From: Anaeramoeba flamelloides
Taxonomy: Eukaryota; Metamonada; Anaeramoebidae
Direction of reading: 5' to 3'
Assembly (NCBI GenBank): GCA_027625915.1
Contig: JANTQA010000036.1
Span: forward strand, 367,501-431,500
DNA: 64,000 bases
Part shown: in pieces, positions 45,590-56,812 of the stretch
Numbering within the stretch: position 1 is the stretch's first letter
Layout of the letters: the number at the start of each line of letters is the position of its first letter
The notes under the pieces: generated by a model
What the model was told of the DNA's origin: nothing
Seen by the model: only the letters and a program-made list of their open reading frames with translations
The model's database searches: none
Translations under genes and position numbers: made by a program

Positions 45590-47734
45590 TTAATTTTGGG
45601 TATTATCGTTTGTAAATTTGTTTAATAAATAGGAAACAAAAAAACCTTTTTGATAAACTGAAGCTAATTTGTTATTTGGGTTTCTAGCCAAAGACAAAAG
45701 ATCCTTTTTTGGCAAGATTCTGTCCCATTTTATTTTATTAATTTCTTTGTTTTTATTTGATAATTTATTCTGTAGTTGATTTTGTTTTAATTTCTCCTTA
45801 CTTTTCATAATAATTTCTGTTTTCATTAACGGTTGTATATAATGTGAATAAAAGGATTCGTCTGTTTTAATGTCGTTATAAAATTCAGGGAATTGTCGAG
45901 CCATCTTTTGTTCCTTGAAAAATGTTTCAAAAAATGAGGCTTTGTTTAATGTATTATATTCAATTACTTTCATTTTGTGCTGTAATTCTTCCTTTTGTTC
46001 TATTTGTTCTGGTTGGCTCGATTGCTTACTCTTTTCCTTATTTCCATTGTGATTTCTTAAATTGTGTTCTATGGGTTGGGGCTTTGGGCTTAAAAGAAGC
46101 AAAGAAGATATAGTATCAGTCTTGCTGGTCGCGCTTCTTTTCTGAAAAAGGCTTGTATTTTCATTTTGTTTTTTTTTATAGCTCGACAAGTATTGGTTTT
46201 GCTGTGATTTGTATTTTTGATCATTATTTTGATTGTGATTTAATGGTTCTACGGGTAATTGTTGTGTATTACGAGAAAGTTTTTGGTAAGAGATAATAAT
46301 GTTGTCTTTAGGATTGTTACTCGTGAATTGGTTATGCTTTAGTGGTGATCTGATTCCAAGAAGTGACGTATTTGTTAATTTTCCATTTGGTTGCAAGTGT
46401 TCTTGTTCAATTATATGGTTTAACGTCTTTGTTGAAGGAATTAATTGTGTTTTTTTGGATTTATTTTGAGTAACATTAATTGGATATTCTTGTAATCTTA
46501 ATGTGTTTCCGATTGGGGAATTTGTTTGTTGGTCTCTAGCGAACCCTTTTTTCAGTAGTCCACCTGAGAAAAGAAGACCAGAATTTTCTAATGTGTTTAA
46601 TTGCTTTTTTATGTTGGTTTGTGTTTGGGTTGATCTCTCTTTTTTGTTCTTTTTGTTGTTGGAATTATTTCTTTGATTTTTTTGTGAAGATCCAAATTGC
46701 AACTGTTCACGAAATTCTTGATCATAGGTTATATTTTTTCTACCAGTTTGTGAACTTTGATCTTTTTGTTTACGAATTTCCTTGGCGATTTTTGTTGTTG
46801 TTTTTTTTTTTTTTTGAATTAGTGGTTTTAATTCGGAATTTTTGTTTAACAACGGCTTATGAAGTGGGAATTTTTTTTTGTCTAATAAAGGTTGTGTTTT
46901 AAAACTTGATTTTGGTGTTCTTTTTTTGAATAAATTCTTTAAATATTTATTTTTTAAATTTCGTTGTGAGTGGTTGTAACCTTGATTTTCAACTGAGCTT
47001 GTGTCTCTTGTTCTTGTGCTTGTGCTTGTGTTTCTGATTGTATTTGTTGTTGCTTTTGTTTTTGTTTGTTTTTGTTTTTGTGTTTGTGTTTGTTCTTGTG
47101 TTCGTGTTTGTGTTTGTGTTTGTGTTTGTGTTCGTGGTCGTGGTCGTGTTTGTGTAGCTGAGGTTGTTTTTTTCTTCTTGTCAGGGTCTATGGTTGCGTT
47201 TGTTTTGCGGATTTTTAAAGAATGAAAAGGTTTCCTTGGAGAAATGCTTTTTCTTAACGTGTTTGAATTAGTTCTCTTTCGAGAATTGCCCTGTTCAGAA
47301 AGAGACAGAGAGAGGACTTTGGCTTGTGATTTTAAACTGTGGCTGTTTGTTTTTTGTGGGGTGGATCTCTGGATCGCTTTACTTTTTGTTCCATATGCTT
47401 GTTTTTTTCTTCGCTTTGCTCTTACCACAGTTGCTGCTTTTTTGTTCAAAGACTTAAATTTGGATTTAGACAAAAGTGGTTTTGTTGTACTCAATGGCCT
47501 TTTGCTCTGATGCAAAGACAAAGTCTGTGTTTTGAAAAGTTTGTTTTTTTTTTGTAAATTTTTGTTTATTTTTGGCATGAAAACTTTTGGTTGGTTTGTT
47601 GAAACTGTCCTAGGTTTTGGAATACCTTGAGATCTCTTTTGTTTTTTAGTTTTTGTTATTTTACTGAGTTGTGGCTTGAGATGCGAGGAAAGAATGCTGT
47701 TTAAAGTAAGACTTCGGTTTGATAAATTAGACAT
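45590..47734 (-). CDS. Basic low-complexity protein of unknown function
   Basis: A 714-residue single-exon protein, taking the ATG at 47734; the frame extends three codons further to a TTG. It is rich in K, Q, S, T and N, with a (TQ)n/RTQTQ block near residues 205-240 encoded by GTGTTT-type repeats on the plus strand. No catalytic motif, transmembrane helix or zinc finger is visible. The last 110 residues are less repetitive (FPEFYNDIKTDESFYSHYIQ, KWDRILPKKDLLSLARNP) and are the best candidate for a folded or binding segment. The overall style suggests a disordered cytoskeletal or nucleic-acid-associated protein, but that is only a guess. Confidence 0.75.
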   Translation of the reverse strand: MSNLSNRSLTLNSILSSHLKPQLSKITKTKKQKRSQGIPKPRTVSTNQPKVFMPKINKNLQKKNKLFKTQTLSLHQSKRPLSTTKPLLSKSKFKSLNKKAATVVRAKRRKKQAYGTKSKAIQRSTPQKTNSHSLKSQAKVLSLSLSEQGNSRKRTNSNTLRKSISPRKPFHSLKIRKTNATIDPDKKKKTTSATQTRPRPRTQTQTQTQTRTQEQTQTQKQKQTKTKATTNTIRNTSTSTRTRDTSSVENQGYNHSQRNLKNKYLKNLFKKRTPKSSFKTQPLLDKKKFPLHKPLLNKNSELKPLIQKKKKTTTKIAKEIRKQKDQSSQTGRKNITYDQEFREQLQFGSSQKNQRNNSNNKKNKKERSTQTQTNIKKQLNTLENSGLLFSGGLLKKGFARDQQTNSPIGNTLRLQEYPINVTQNKSKKTQLIPSTKTLNHIIEQEHLQPNGKLTNTSLLGIRSPLKHNQFTSNNPKDNIIISYQKLSRNTQQLPVEPLNHNQNNDQKYKSQQNQYLSSYKKKQNENTSLFQKRSATSKTDTISSLLLLSPKPQPIEHNLRNHNGNKEKSKQSSQPEQIEQKEELQHKMKVIEYNTLNKASFFETFFKEQKMARQFPEFYNDIKTDESFYSHYIQPLMKTEIIMKSKEKLKQNQLQNKLSNKNKEINKIKWDRILPKKDLLSLARNPNNKLASVYQKGFFVSYLLNKFTNDNTQN

Positions 47735-50053
47735 TTGCAACAAGTCAGTTGTTTAAAACCAAACAAAGTTTATTTTGAATAAGCCCAATTCAAAACAAAA
47801 TTTTATAAGCAACGATCGGTTTTTTTTTTATTTAAAATTTTTAAAAATAAAAAAATTGTTGTAAAAAGAAAACAAAAAGAAATTAAAACAAAAAGATAAA
47901 TAAGAAAAAATAATTTTTTAAGAAAGAAAGTTTTAAAATACTGTTTGTATAAAAAACAGGTAAGTCTCTGAATTTTTCTTTTTTTTTTGCTTTAAAAAAT
48001 CTTTATATTTATTTAACGTAGGATTCTTAGACACTTTTTATGATTTTAAAAGAGATTTAATTTTGGTTACAAAAATTTGTTGAAAAGAAACAGATTTTAA
48101 GGGAGCAGCACAAGTTTTTGGGAATTCATTGTTCGGACACAAAATTATTTGTTCTTTTACTGATTTGTGAACTCTCCTTTTTAGCGCTTATTTATATGTG
48201 TAGATAATTCTTCAAAAAAGAAAAATCTTAAAAAAGACTACTGTCAAAATAATACATGCAGAAATGTTGAATAGCTGTTTCAAAGTAATAAGTGTGTTCA
48301 TTTTTTCATAAAGTACAGGATATTAGTGGATCAAAGAAACAATCAATAAACAATTAGTAAATATTGTGTTAATTAATTAAAGTATTATCTATTTAAAAAG
48401 AAATTCTAAAAATGAAGGATCAAATTGCAAAATTTATCTCAAAAAATAGATTAAATTGTTAAGAAAATTGAAAACAAAAATCAAAAAAACCAAAAAGTTC
48501 AAAAAAATTGAGAATATTATGGAAAATTTTCAACTATTTGCATGAATAATTTAAATTTTACTTAAAATACCCAGACATTTACCTTCAAAAATGGATTTAA
48601 ACTTAAGAATACTATTAGGTAGTACATTGGATGTTATTTTGACACAAGAAGATTGGAAAGCAAATTTTTTTTATTTTGAAATTCGGATTATATGCCTTAT
48701 GTATACATTTTTTTTTTGATTATTATAAATACATGTCAATTTAACTTTATTGATTATTATTTTTTATATTCAATTGAAAGTAAATTTATATATATATAGC
48801 GTGAATTATTTACACAAAAGAAGTGTAAAGTTGATAGATGTTGCTAAAATTAAGTTTTTTTTTTAAAAAAAAATTTGTAATTTGAGTAAAACTATAATGA
48901 CTCATATATAATCAATTTTTACCTTTAAAAAGCTCCAGATTCAAAATTCATCTCTGAAAATTCACCGTAATTTATATTCAAATGTTAATGAGTTAAAGTT
49001 ATTGAATTGATATACCAAAAAATTATCTTGAATAAAAGTTTAGCAAGGGGGTAAAAAATATCAATTTCAAATTGAAATTCTTGAAAAATTTTTGGATCAA
49101 TTTATAATTTCATTATTTTAACAAATAAAAAATAAGTAGTATTTTGATTGTTCTTCTGTTGTCAATCTTTTAATTTTTTTCTGCTTACTATCTTTTTTCT
49201 TCAACTTCCAAAGAGTCTAAAATATTGAGAATTTTATACAAATACAATATTTAGAGTTTTTGGTATTCCAAAAGATAATTTTATTAAAATGACTGATAAA
49301 TATATTTTATTTGTAATTATGTTGCAAATAAAAAAATAAAAAGGTCTAAAAAGAGACTTAGTTGATAAAAAATAAATGTCAAACCAAAAACTAACTTTCA
49401 AAAATAATATTTTACAATTTGATCAATTCAAATTATTAGAAAAAATAATAATAATTTTTTGTAAAAAAATTGAAAATAAAAACAAAAAAAGCAATTAAAT
49501 GCGAAAAAATAATTCTTTGAATTTTTTATTGACTAATAACAAGAAATATTATCATAAAAACTCCATTTCACTCAAAGGGGGGATAACTGAAATTGAAAAA
49601 AATAATTTTTTATCGATCAACTCTCAAATGATTATTTGGTAAACAAACAATAAAACTAATATCTAGATTAGAACTGATCTTCTTCAAAGAAATCCCCCGA
49701 CATAAAATAAAATTTCAAAAAAAATATAAATTATGATATAAATTTTCTGGTATATTTTCATTAAAAAAATACATATGTAAAATTTCTCAATTTCTTTCAG
49801 AAAATTAAAAATTGTTCAAAGTAAGATTTTTTTAATGAAAATTTTTCATTTTAAAAGTAAATTTGGAATCTATATTTATTTGAAAGTTAATTTGAATTAT
49901 AAAATCCATTTTTTAACAAAAATAAATTTCTTTAAAATAAAGAAAAAGTAAAAATTGAAAATAAAACAAATGAATAAAATAAGAAGACATATTAGTTGAA
50001 TTGTTCTCATTTCGATTTTTTATAAATAAAAACAGAAAAAAAATAAACATTAT
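47735..50053. other. Spacer upstream of the basic protein gene
   Basis: No gene-like frame. The promoter of the basic-protein gene must lie just above 47735. At 48811-48829 a short palindromic stretch resembles the LINE hairpin but lacks the surrounding LINE sequence. Confidence 0.4.
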
Positions 50054-50055
50054 TA

Positions 50056-51067
50056 CAGTCAGTTCCACTTTTAAGACCTAAACTTTCAGTAAATTTAAGG
50101 TACAAAAAAACCCTCAAATTAAGGCACTAAAATTTGGAATTTTTTTTACAATTTATTTTACAAGAATTTGAATTTTGTGCTTTAATTTGAGATTTTTTTC
50201 AATTAACATATGGATTAGAAATATATAATTATAAAATAGCAACCCTAAACTATTTAAACTCTTGGATTAATACATGTATTACTGAAATCTGCAAAATAAA
50301 CAGAAACACACCAATTCTTATTTATAAAACAGAATTTAAATTCGAAAATTTGGTAATATCAATCAATAAAAAAGAAATTCAAATTCAAAAATAAATTAAA
50401 AAGAATTATCTCTACCCTATCTGGAAAAATTAATAAAATTTAATCAAAGAATAAACAATAAAATTAACTGGAAGTCGGAGAGTTTAAACCTTCTTAAATA
50501 AGGAAATTTATAATTATAATTATAATGAGTTGTTGAATTCTACCAATTGGAAGGTACAAAAATATTTCGCAATAATTAAAAACCAAAAAAATTTATTTAT
50601 TAATCAAAGATATTTAAGTTATCCATCAAGTTCAACAATTCTAAAATTCAGAACATTTACCAATTGCTTAAATAGATATTATTATGTAATAAATAAAAAT
50701 TCAAATAAATTTTGTCCTTTATGTTTAAAATATGAACATAAGGAAATAATAGAAAATATTGATCACTTTTTATGGGTATGTCCTTCCTATAAAAAAGATA
50801 GATTAATTTTTTCTGAAAAAGTTAAAAGAATTAAATTTTAATGAAATAATTTTAAATTATGATAGCTTAAAATTATTTTCGTTAATTAATAATCGTGAAA
50901 TCTATGATTTTACGCTTAAATTTCTGAAAGGGAATTTAAGTAAAAGGGCACTTAGAGTGTAATCTACACTTCCTCCTCAATAAAAAAAAAAAAAAAAAAA
51001 AATTTGAGATTTTTTTTGTGCTTTAATTTTAATCAAACGTTTCATGTATTAAAAGTGGAACTTACTG
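50056..51067. mobile_element. Tc1-like MITE, family M, copy 3, split by a LINE
   Basis: The left half is 50056-50199 (CAGTCAGTTCCACTTTTAAG) and the right half is 51001-51067 (ending GTGGAACTTACTG). TA flanks lie at 50054-50055 and 51068-51069. The interruption is the LINE of the next entry; removing it gives an element of the same size as copies 1 and 2. Confidence 0.85.
50200..51000 (+). mobile_element. 5'-truncated LINE inserted in a MITE
   Basis: An 801 bp insert with a 16-base target duplication AATTTGAGATTTTTTT (50184-50199 and 51001-51016). Its frames encode the C-terminal part of a LINE protein: LNSWINTCITEICKIN upstream, then CPLCLKYEHKEIIENIDHFL followed by WVC (zinc knuckle, within 50530-50841), and SLKLFSLINNREIYDF further on. 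The reading frame is broken at several points, so it is inactive. The 3' end carries the hairpin GTGTAATCTACAC (50958-50970) and a poly-A tail at 50982-51000. Confidence 0.88.
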
Positions 51068-51069
51068 TA

Positions 51070-51425
51070 GTAATTGTACTCATCAAAAAATCACAAATAA
51101 AGATTTATCCACCTTTGGAATATAAATAAAACTTTGTAAATGTAAACACATGAATATTTATTCTAAATTATAATCTTTAAATATCATTTATAAGACTAAA
51201 TATATACTTATTGGATTTAAATAATGTTTTTTTAGAGATCTTGTTTAAATTTACAAGAATTGATATTATTTAGATTTTTATTGTGATGGGGCAACAAGAT
51301 TTTTCTTCAATTCAAATTGAAAATTTACCTTAAAAAGTTTTTGATAACCAATTAAAAAAATTATGATAGTTTGATCTAAATAATTTTAAATAACCATAAT
51401 GTTTACTTTGAATATATCAATAATC

Positions 51426-51461
<36 letters not shown>

Positions 51462-53084
51462 CCCGTCTCAATACAATTGCTTCTAAACTAAAATTCAAAA
51501 TTTTAAACACAATGAAAACAGTTCAAACAATTTCAATAATACAATTTCATTCAAATTGCAAATAAATTTTGATTTTTGTACTAAAATTTAAAATTATCAT
51601 TTTATTTTCTTTTCGTTTTTTTTTTTTTTCATTATATTTTTTTAATTACGTCACTTTTTTGGGTTGATCAATTTTTTTTTTTCAACAATTGATATTATAT
51701 TTAAGCTGAGTTGTTCCAAAATAGAAGAACTCAAATAAAATTAGTTGGTTGATATCGAAATTTTTGACCAATTAATAACCTTATAGAATTTAAATAAATT
51801 CAGCAATTAGTTTTTTTGTTTTACTCTCTCCAAAAGTTTTAGAACACCATTGATTTATTTATATTAATAATTATTTATTTTTTATTTTGTGAGTATTATC
51901 AATTATAAACAAGTGTTAAAATTTCAATTAGTGAATTGTTCTAATTTCGTGTTTCTCTGAGAATTAATTAAATAAGTTTTTTTTTTTTAACAAGAATCGA
52001 AATTTTGGTGTGTTAAAAATTTTGATTTGGGTTTTAATTTAAAAAATTTGTAATTTATTTAAACTTTTTTTTTATTTTTTTTCTTGAAAAAAAGTGGGTA
52101 CTTTTTTGAATAATATCTTTTGTGTCAATTCCAAACTATTCCCAAAAGTTTTTTTTTTCTTATATTTGAATTTAATAACCAGAATAAATGGTATTGGGAA
52201 AAAAAGAATCTTCACTTATTGAAAAATTAATTTTTTTGAAAAGTTTTAGTTTTATCCGGCAATAACATCGTCCTCACTTTTATAAAAAAGAAAATTCTTG
52301 AAAAAATTTTATTTGGTCAATTTAAAGAAAAAAAGTCCACACATTTTTTAAATTACAACCTTTAAAACTTTTTTATAAAGTTCTCATTTAATTAAAAAAA
52401 ATTAAAAACAAATTCTAATAATTAAAATTTTCTCTTCTATTTCCACTAAGGAAGATTTATTATATCTCAAGAAATATCTTTTTTCAATGATATTATAAAG
52501 ATCTTGGAATTTTTTAACTAATAATTAACAAAATCTAAGTAAAACGATGTTGGGGACTTGAAATAACAATTTTTATTGTTTAAACAAAAAAAATAATCGT
52601 CTCAAAAATCAATTGATTTTATATTATTATCGTTATTTTAATTCAAAATATCCACAATAATTATCATCAAAAAATATTTTCATTCAAAAAACCAAACATG
52701 GGCAAGATTTTGACTTTCCTTGAATTGTCATTTGTTTAAATCATTTTTATAGGTTAAAGTATTGTATTTTAATTTATGTGGTTTGGTTAGTTTCTTTCAA
52801 TCCTTATACACCATAAAACAGGAATTGTCCTTAAAAATAAACAAAATTAATTGCAATTGAAAAACAGAAAAAAAGCAGAATTAGAATCATTTCATTTTCT
52901 TTTCGTCTTCATACAAAATGAGAACACATTAATTTTAAACAATTCGACTTTGTAATTAAAAAATTGACAAATTTTTTCATTCCAAAAGAGAACGACTCAT
53001 TTTTTTTTTTTTGTATTTTTTTTTGAAAAAAAATTAAATAACTGTTTTCTGTCTACCCTTGTCTTTTAATCTTTTTTGGTTCGA
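51070..53084. promoter_or_regulatory. Spacer and upstream region of the ArfGAP gene
   Basis: No gene-like frame. It includes a TA run at 51429-51458 and, from about 51480 to 52030, diverged similarity to 43130-43680. The ArfGAP promoter must be close to 53000, where a T-rich tract (53000-53022) precedes the start. Confidence 0.4.
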
Positions 53085-54596
53085 ATGAGTTCAGTGATTG
53101 AAAAATATCAAAATTACAAACAAGTATTGCGAAGGATTCGAGCACAGCAGGGCAATAGGACGTGCATTGATTGTGGGATGCGTGACAATTCATGGGCGAC
53201 AGTCACTTATGGAACATTTTTGTGTATTGAATGTGCCGGTGTTCACCGATCTTTGGGCGTGCATTTAAGTTTTGTTCGATCTTGCACTTTGGATACCTGG
53301 AGCCCTGAACAGTTAAGAAGAATGGAACTTGGGGGGAACAAACCTTTATTGGTACAATTTAAAAAATCCCTGATTCATAAAGAACCAAACCATCGTAAAA
53401 AATATCAGTCTCGGGCTGCAAAAATATACAAAGACAAATTAGACAAAATTTGCAAAAATGATGAAATTTATAATACGCTGATTAGCTCGTCAAAAAAAGG
53501 TGTCCAAAACAATTTCAAAAAAACACAACAAAAAAAACAAACGACTCAGAAAAAAATCAAAGAAAAAGAACAAGATTTTTTTCAAGAACAATTCAAAGTA
53601 ACGAAGAAGAATACTAATGTCACGAAAACTCAAAATAAGCAATTACAAACAAACAAAAGTTCTTTCAAGAGCAATAAGGTTTCGAATAATCGTAAAGGTG
53701 GCGATTATTTGTCTCGTTCTCAATCACTTTCCAGAAATTTGCATAAAAATAAAATACACTTGAATGCGAGAAGAAGTAATTCTGGTTTGTCCCTTGGTTC
53801 CTTTAGCAAATCTAGATCGGTTCCAAGTTTTGACGAAGATTCGTCTTTGTCGTCAGAGGAAGAAGAGAGAGAGCAAAAGCAAGAAACAAAACAAAACGAG
53901 AGCAAGAACAATGAAAATGGGAACAACAACAATGATGACGATGACGAGGATGATGGTTGGGGTTTTTTTGAAGAATTTGAAAAGGAATTAGAAGAAGAGT
54001 CTTCAAAGAATAAAAAACAAGAATCAACCTCAAAAAACAATTCAAAAACAACAAAAGGATCCAATAACAAGAACGAATATAGTCAAAATAAAATTTATGG
54101 TAAACAGCCACAATTCAATTCTCAATCAAGAAACCATTCACAATTCTCAAATGAAAATAATAATATGAATAATAAAAATAATAATTTGATTCCTGATTGG
54201 AATGATGTTCAAGGAAAAGCTTCCACTGCTATTAATTTTTTATCTGGCGAAGGTAAAAAAATATTTCAGTCAGCTAAAGGATGGGGATCGAATATAATGA
54301 AACTCTTTGATGAAGGAAACCAAAAGAACAACATCAAAAACAACAACTACAACAATAACAACAATTCCTTTAATAGTTATAATACGGAATATCAAAACAA
54401 TTCCCAACAACAAAGACAGACAAAAAAATCTTTTCAAAAAATCTCAAACAATGGAAATGGTTCGCAAAATCGTGAGAATTTTGAAAATCAAACTCAAAGA
54501 AAAAAACAAATAAAAAAAATTGTTCAAAAAAATGATGAAGACGACGATGATGATGATGATGATGATTGGTTTGAAAAGGGTTGGAGAAATTTTTAA
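53085..54596 (+). CDS. ArfGAP (ArfGAP1/Gcs1-like) with acidic C-terminus
   Basis: A 503-residue protein; the ATG at 53085 is preferred over the in-frame TTG at 53076. The N-terminal 120 residues are a complete ArfGAP zinc finger: C27-x2-C30-x16-C47-x2-C50 (TCIDCGMRDNSWATVTYG, FLCIECAGVHRSLGVH), with the catalytic arginine finger at R55. It speeds GTP hydrolysis on Arf and so controls COPI coat release at the Golgi. Residues 120-260 are basic and disordered. DDDDEDDGWGFFEEFEKELE near 285-304 and the end WFEKGWRNF are acidic tryptophan motifs like those that bind coat adaptors. The stretch AINFLSGEGKKIFQSAKGWG near 385-404 could be an amphipathic membrane-sensing helix of the ALPS type, inferred only. 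Confidence 0.95.
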   Translation: MSSVIEKYQNYKQVLRRIRAQQGNRTCIDCGMRDNSWATVTYGTFLCIECAGVHRSLGVHLSFVRSCTLDTWSPEQLRRMELGGNKPLLVQFKKSLIHKEPNHRKKYQSRAAKIYKDKLDKICKNDEIYNTLISSSKKGVQNNFKKTQQKKQTTQKKIKEKEQDFFQEQFKVTKKNTNVTKTQNKQLQTNKSSFKSNKVSNNRKGGDYLSRSQSLSRNLHKNKIHLNARRSNSGLSLGSFSKSRSVPSFDEDSSLSSEEEEREQKQETKQNESKNNENGNNNNDDDDEDDGWGFFEEFEKELEEESSKNKKQESTSKNNSKTTKGSNNKNEYSQNKIYGKQPQFNSQSRNHSQFSNENNNMNNKNNNLIPDWNDVQGKASTAINFLSGEGKKIFQSAKGWGSNIMKLFDEGNQKNNIKNNNYNNNNNSFNSYNTEYQNNSQQQRQTKKSFQKISNNGNGSQNRENFENQTQRKKQIKKIVQKNDEDDDDDDDDDWFEKGWRNF

Positions 54597-55370
54597 AAAT
54601 TTTATTATGAATTTAATTTTACAATTATCTTTTGTTTTTTTCAAAAATATTTTTAGATTTGTTTATTTTTTTTTTTTTTATTATTATATTTATTTCATTC
54701 TTTCACCTTTCGATTGATCACCAATTTATTTTACCCTCTATCTCTTTGTTTATTTGATACTTTGAGTGTTTTTCTTGTCGAAAAGACACTTGAACAATAA
54801 TTTTTTTGAAAAAAAAAAAATAAATTCTGATAAGTAATAATAAATTCTGATAAATAATAATAAATAAAAACATTTTTCATAATTTATTCTTCAACCAAAA
54901 ATACTTTTGGCTGTGGGTAAAAATAATTGAAACATTTTTTTTTTAATTGAAAATATTAATTGGATAATTGAAAATAAAAATTAATTTTAATGAATAAAAG
55001 AAGAAACAAAGTAACTTCAACGTGTAATTCCTCGTATTAACATCAATCAAGTCAACAAAAACAATTGAGATCTCCCTTTTGTTTTGAAATAGGATTCTAT
55101 ATATTTTTTGAGATCTTAAAAATCGTTAAATTTTACACGAATAATTTTACAAATGTAGTAATTCAAGAAATCCACCTAGTACAAAAGATATTATTATTAT
55201 TCATTAGGAGATTTTTTGAAAATAATAATTGTTTTTCTTGAAATTTCCATTTTTTTTGAGGTTATGATTATTGTTTACAAAATAGTTTTAGTTTCTTTTA
55301 TTAAAAAATTAATTATTTAGGTATTCTTTCAAAATCGAGAATATTTATATTTATCTTTATTGGTCAAAGA

Positions 55371-55500
55371 AGGATAAATTACACTCTAAATGTCCTTTTA
55401 CTTAAATTTCCTCTTAAAGGAAAATTAAACTTAAAATCCTTGTTTCCAAGATTATTCAATGAAAAGATATACCCAATTTTTATTTTATTGATAAAAAGAA
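55371..55500 (-). mobile_element. LINE 3' tail fragment, minus strand
   Basis: In reverse it reads AAATTTAAGTAAAAGGACAT, then TTAGAGTGTAATTTATCC, matching the end of the LINE at 50200-51000. Coding capacity is lost. Confidence 0.65.
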
Positions 55501-55589
55501 AAAGCAAAGAATTGAAAAGAAAAAAAAGAAAAGAAAAAAAAAGAAAAACAAAAAGGTTTTATAAGAAGATATTGGTTTAAAATTACAAA

Positions 55590-55620
55590 AAAAAAAAAAA
55601 AAAGGGGGGAGGGGGGGGGA
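55590..55620. repeat. A16 followed by a G-run with one A break
   Basis: Sixteen A are followed by GGGGGGAGGGGGGGGG. It is the only long G tract in the window and is conspicuous in DNA this AT-rich. Confidence 0.9.
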
Positions 55621-56174
55621 TTGTATATTGTATTTAATCAAGGACTCACCAAATAATAGCTCGTATATTTTGATTAATTTAATTTTAGAACTGATTATGT
55701 TTGTTCATTTGATGATCGTTGATTAATTGTTATAATTTCTTTCTTTTTTTTTTTTTTTGATCTTATTTGCTTAAAACCTTAATAATTTTTAGGCTTTTCT
55801 TTTTAGTTTTTATTGTCAGGTTCCTCATACTTTAGTGTTTTAATGTCACAGTATTTGTAAGTAACCACTTTATCTTTTTCATTTTTGTTCCTCTTCTTCC
55901 TTATATAAAGAATATTCAGCTATGGGGCAAAATGAAAAAAATAAAATATTTATTTATTTATTTATTGTGAGAAAGGAGTAATCAAAGAAAATTTACTAAA
56001 TAAAAAAGAGAAGAAGAAAAATAATTAAAATATTAAAGTAAAAAAAAATATTATATCATTTACATGATCAAATTAAAAATTATCCACATTCTGAAACAGG
56101 AGGGGTAAAAACCCTATAGAAAGAGTATTAAAAATAAGATTTCACAAACTGTGATTAATAAATTGGTATTCCAC

Positions 56175-56275
56175 TGTCGTTGGGTTTTTTTTTAATTTAA
56201 AAGAAACGAGTAAAATCTTTGATTTTGCTAAATTCTTTTGAATTAAAAAAAAACCTAGACACAAAAAAAAAAAAA
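56175..56275. repeat. Short P-type foldback
   Basis: GGGTTTTTTTTTAATTTAAA and its inverse near TTGAATTAAAAAAAAACC enclose GAGTAAAATCTTTGATTTTG, the same core as at 10494-10512. This appears to be a minimal P element of about 90 bp. Confidence 0.55.
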
Positions 56276-56699
56276 AATAGATACTGCCTCCGAAAAGTGG
56301 GGCACTATGTACCCGAATTTGTATATTTTTTTACTATTTTAGGAATTTTATATTTTCAATTCTTTTATTTTCATTTTTTCTTTATGACCATAAGTTTTCT
56401 AACCATTAGATTTTTGATGAAAAAATCTCAACAAGAACAATAAATTTCGTAATTTTGATTACACAGATTTAGGATTTTTGAGTATTTTTCATAAGGTAGC
56501 ATTTTTATATACTTTTTTTTTTAAAATTTTTGCTAATTTTTTTTCCATTTGATTCTGATAAATTTATATCTTTCATAATAAAAAATAAAATATTTATATT
56601 TAAACTTAATTACAAATAGTTGATCAAAAAATATAAGGATTAAGAAATAATTGTTTGAAAAAATTTAATTAAAATTATTCATAAAACAATTATTTGTGA

Positions 56700-56812
56700 A
56701 TTATTTTTGAAAAATTTTGTCTCATTTTTAAATGTTAATCGAATTTTTTTTGAGGGTTTTTCCCATATTATTATCAAAAAAATATTTTCAAATTTTTGGA
56801 TCAAAAGGGACC
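56700..56812. repeat. Family E left-end fragment
   Basis: AAAATATTTTCAAATTTTTG and preceding bases match 44605-44700; the rest of the element is absent. A frame at 56801-57100 (minus) next to it has no recognisable family. Confidence 0.5.

Larger units (their letters stand above)
54597..56160. other. Spacer downstream of the ArfGAP gene
   Basis: No gene-like frame. Near 54826-54865 the unit AATTCTGATAA(A/G)TAATAAT is repeated. A reversed LINE tail lies at 55371-55500 and an A16/G-run at 55590-55620 (separate entries). Confidence 0.45.

Noticed and set aside
47001-47225. Plus-strand valine/cysteine-rich frame
   Set aside because: It is the complement of the (TQ)n block of the basic protein gene at 45590-47734.
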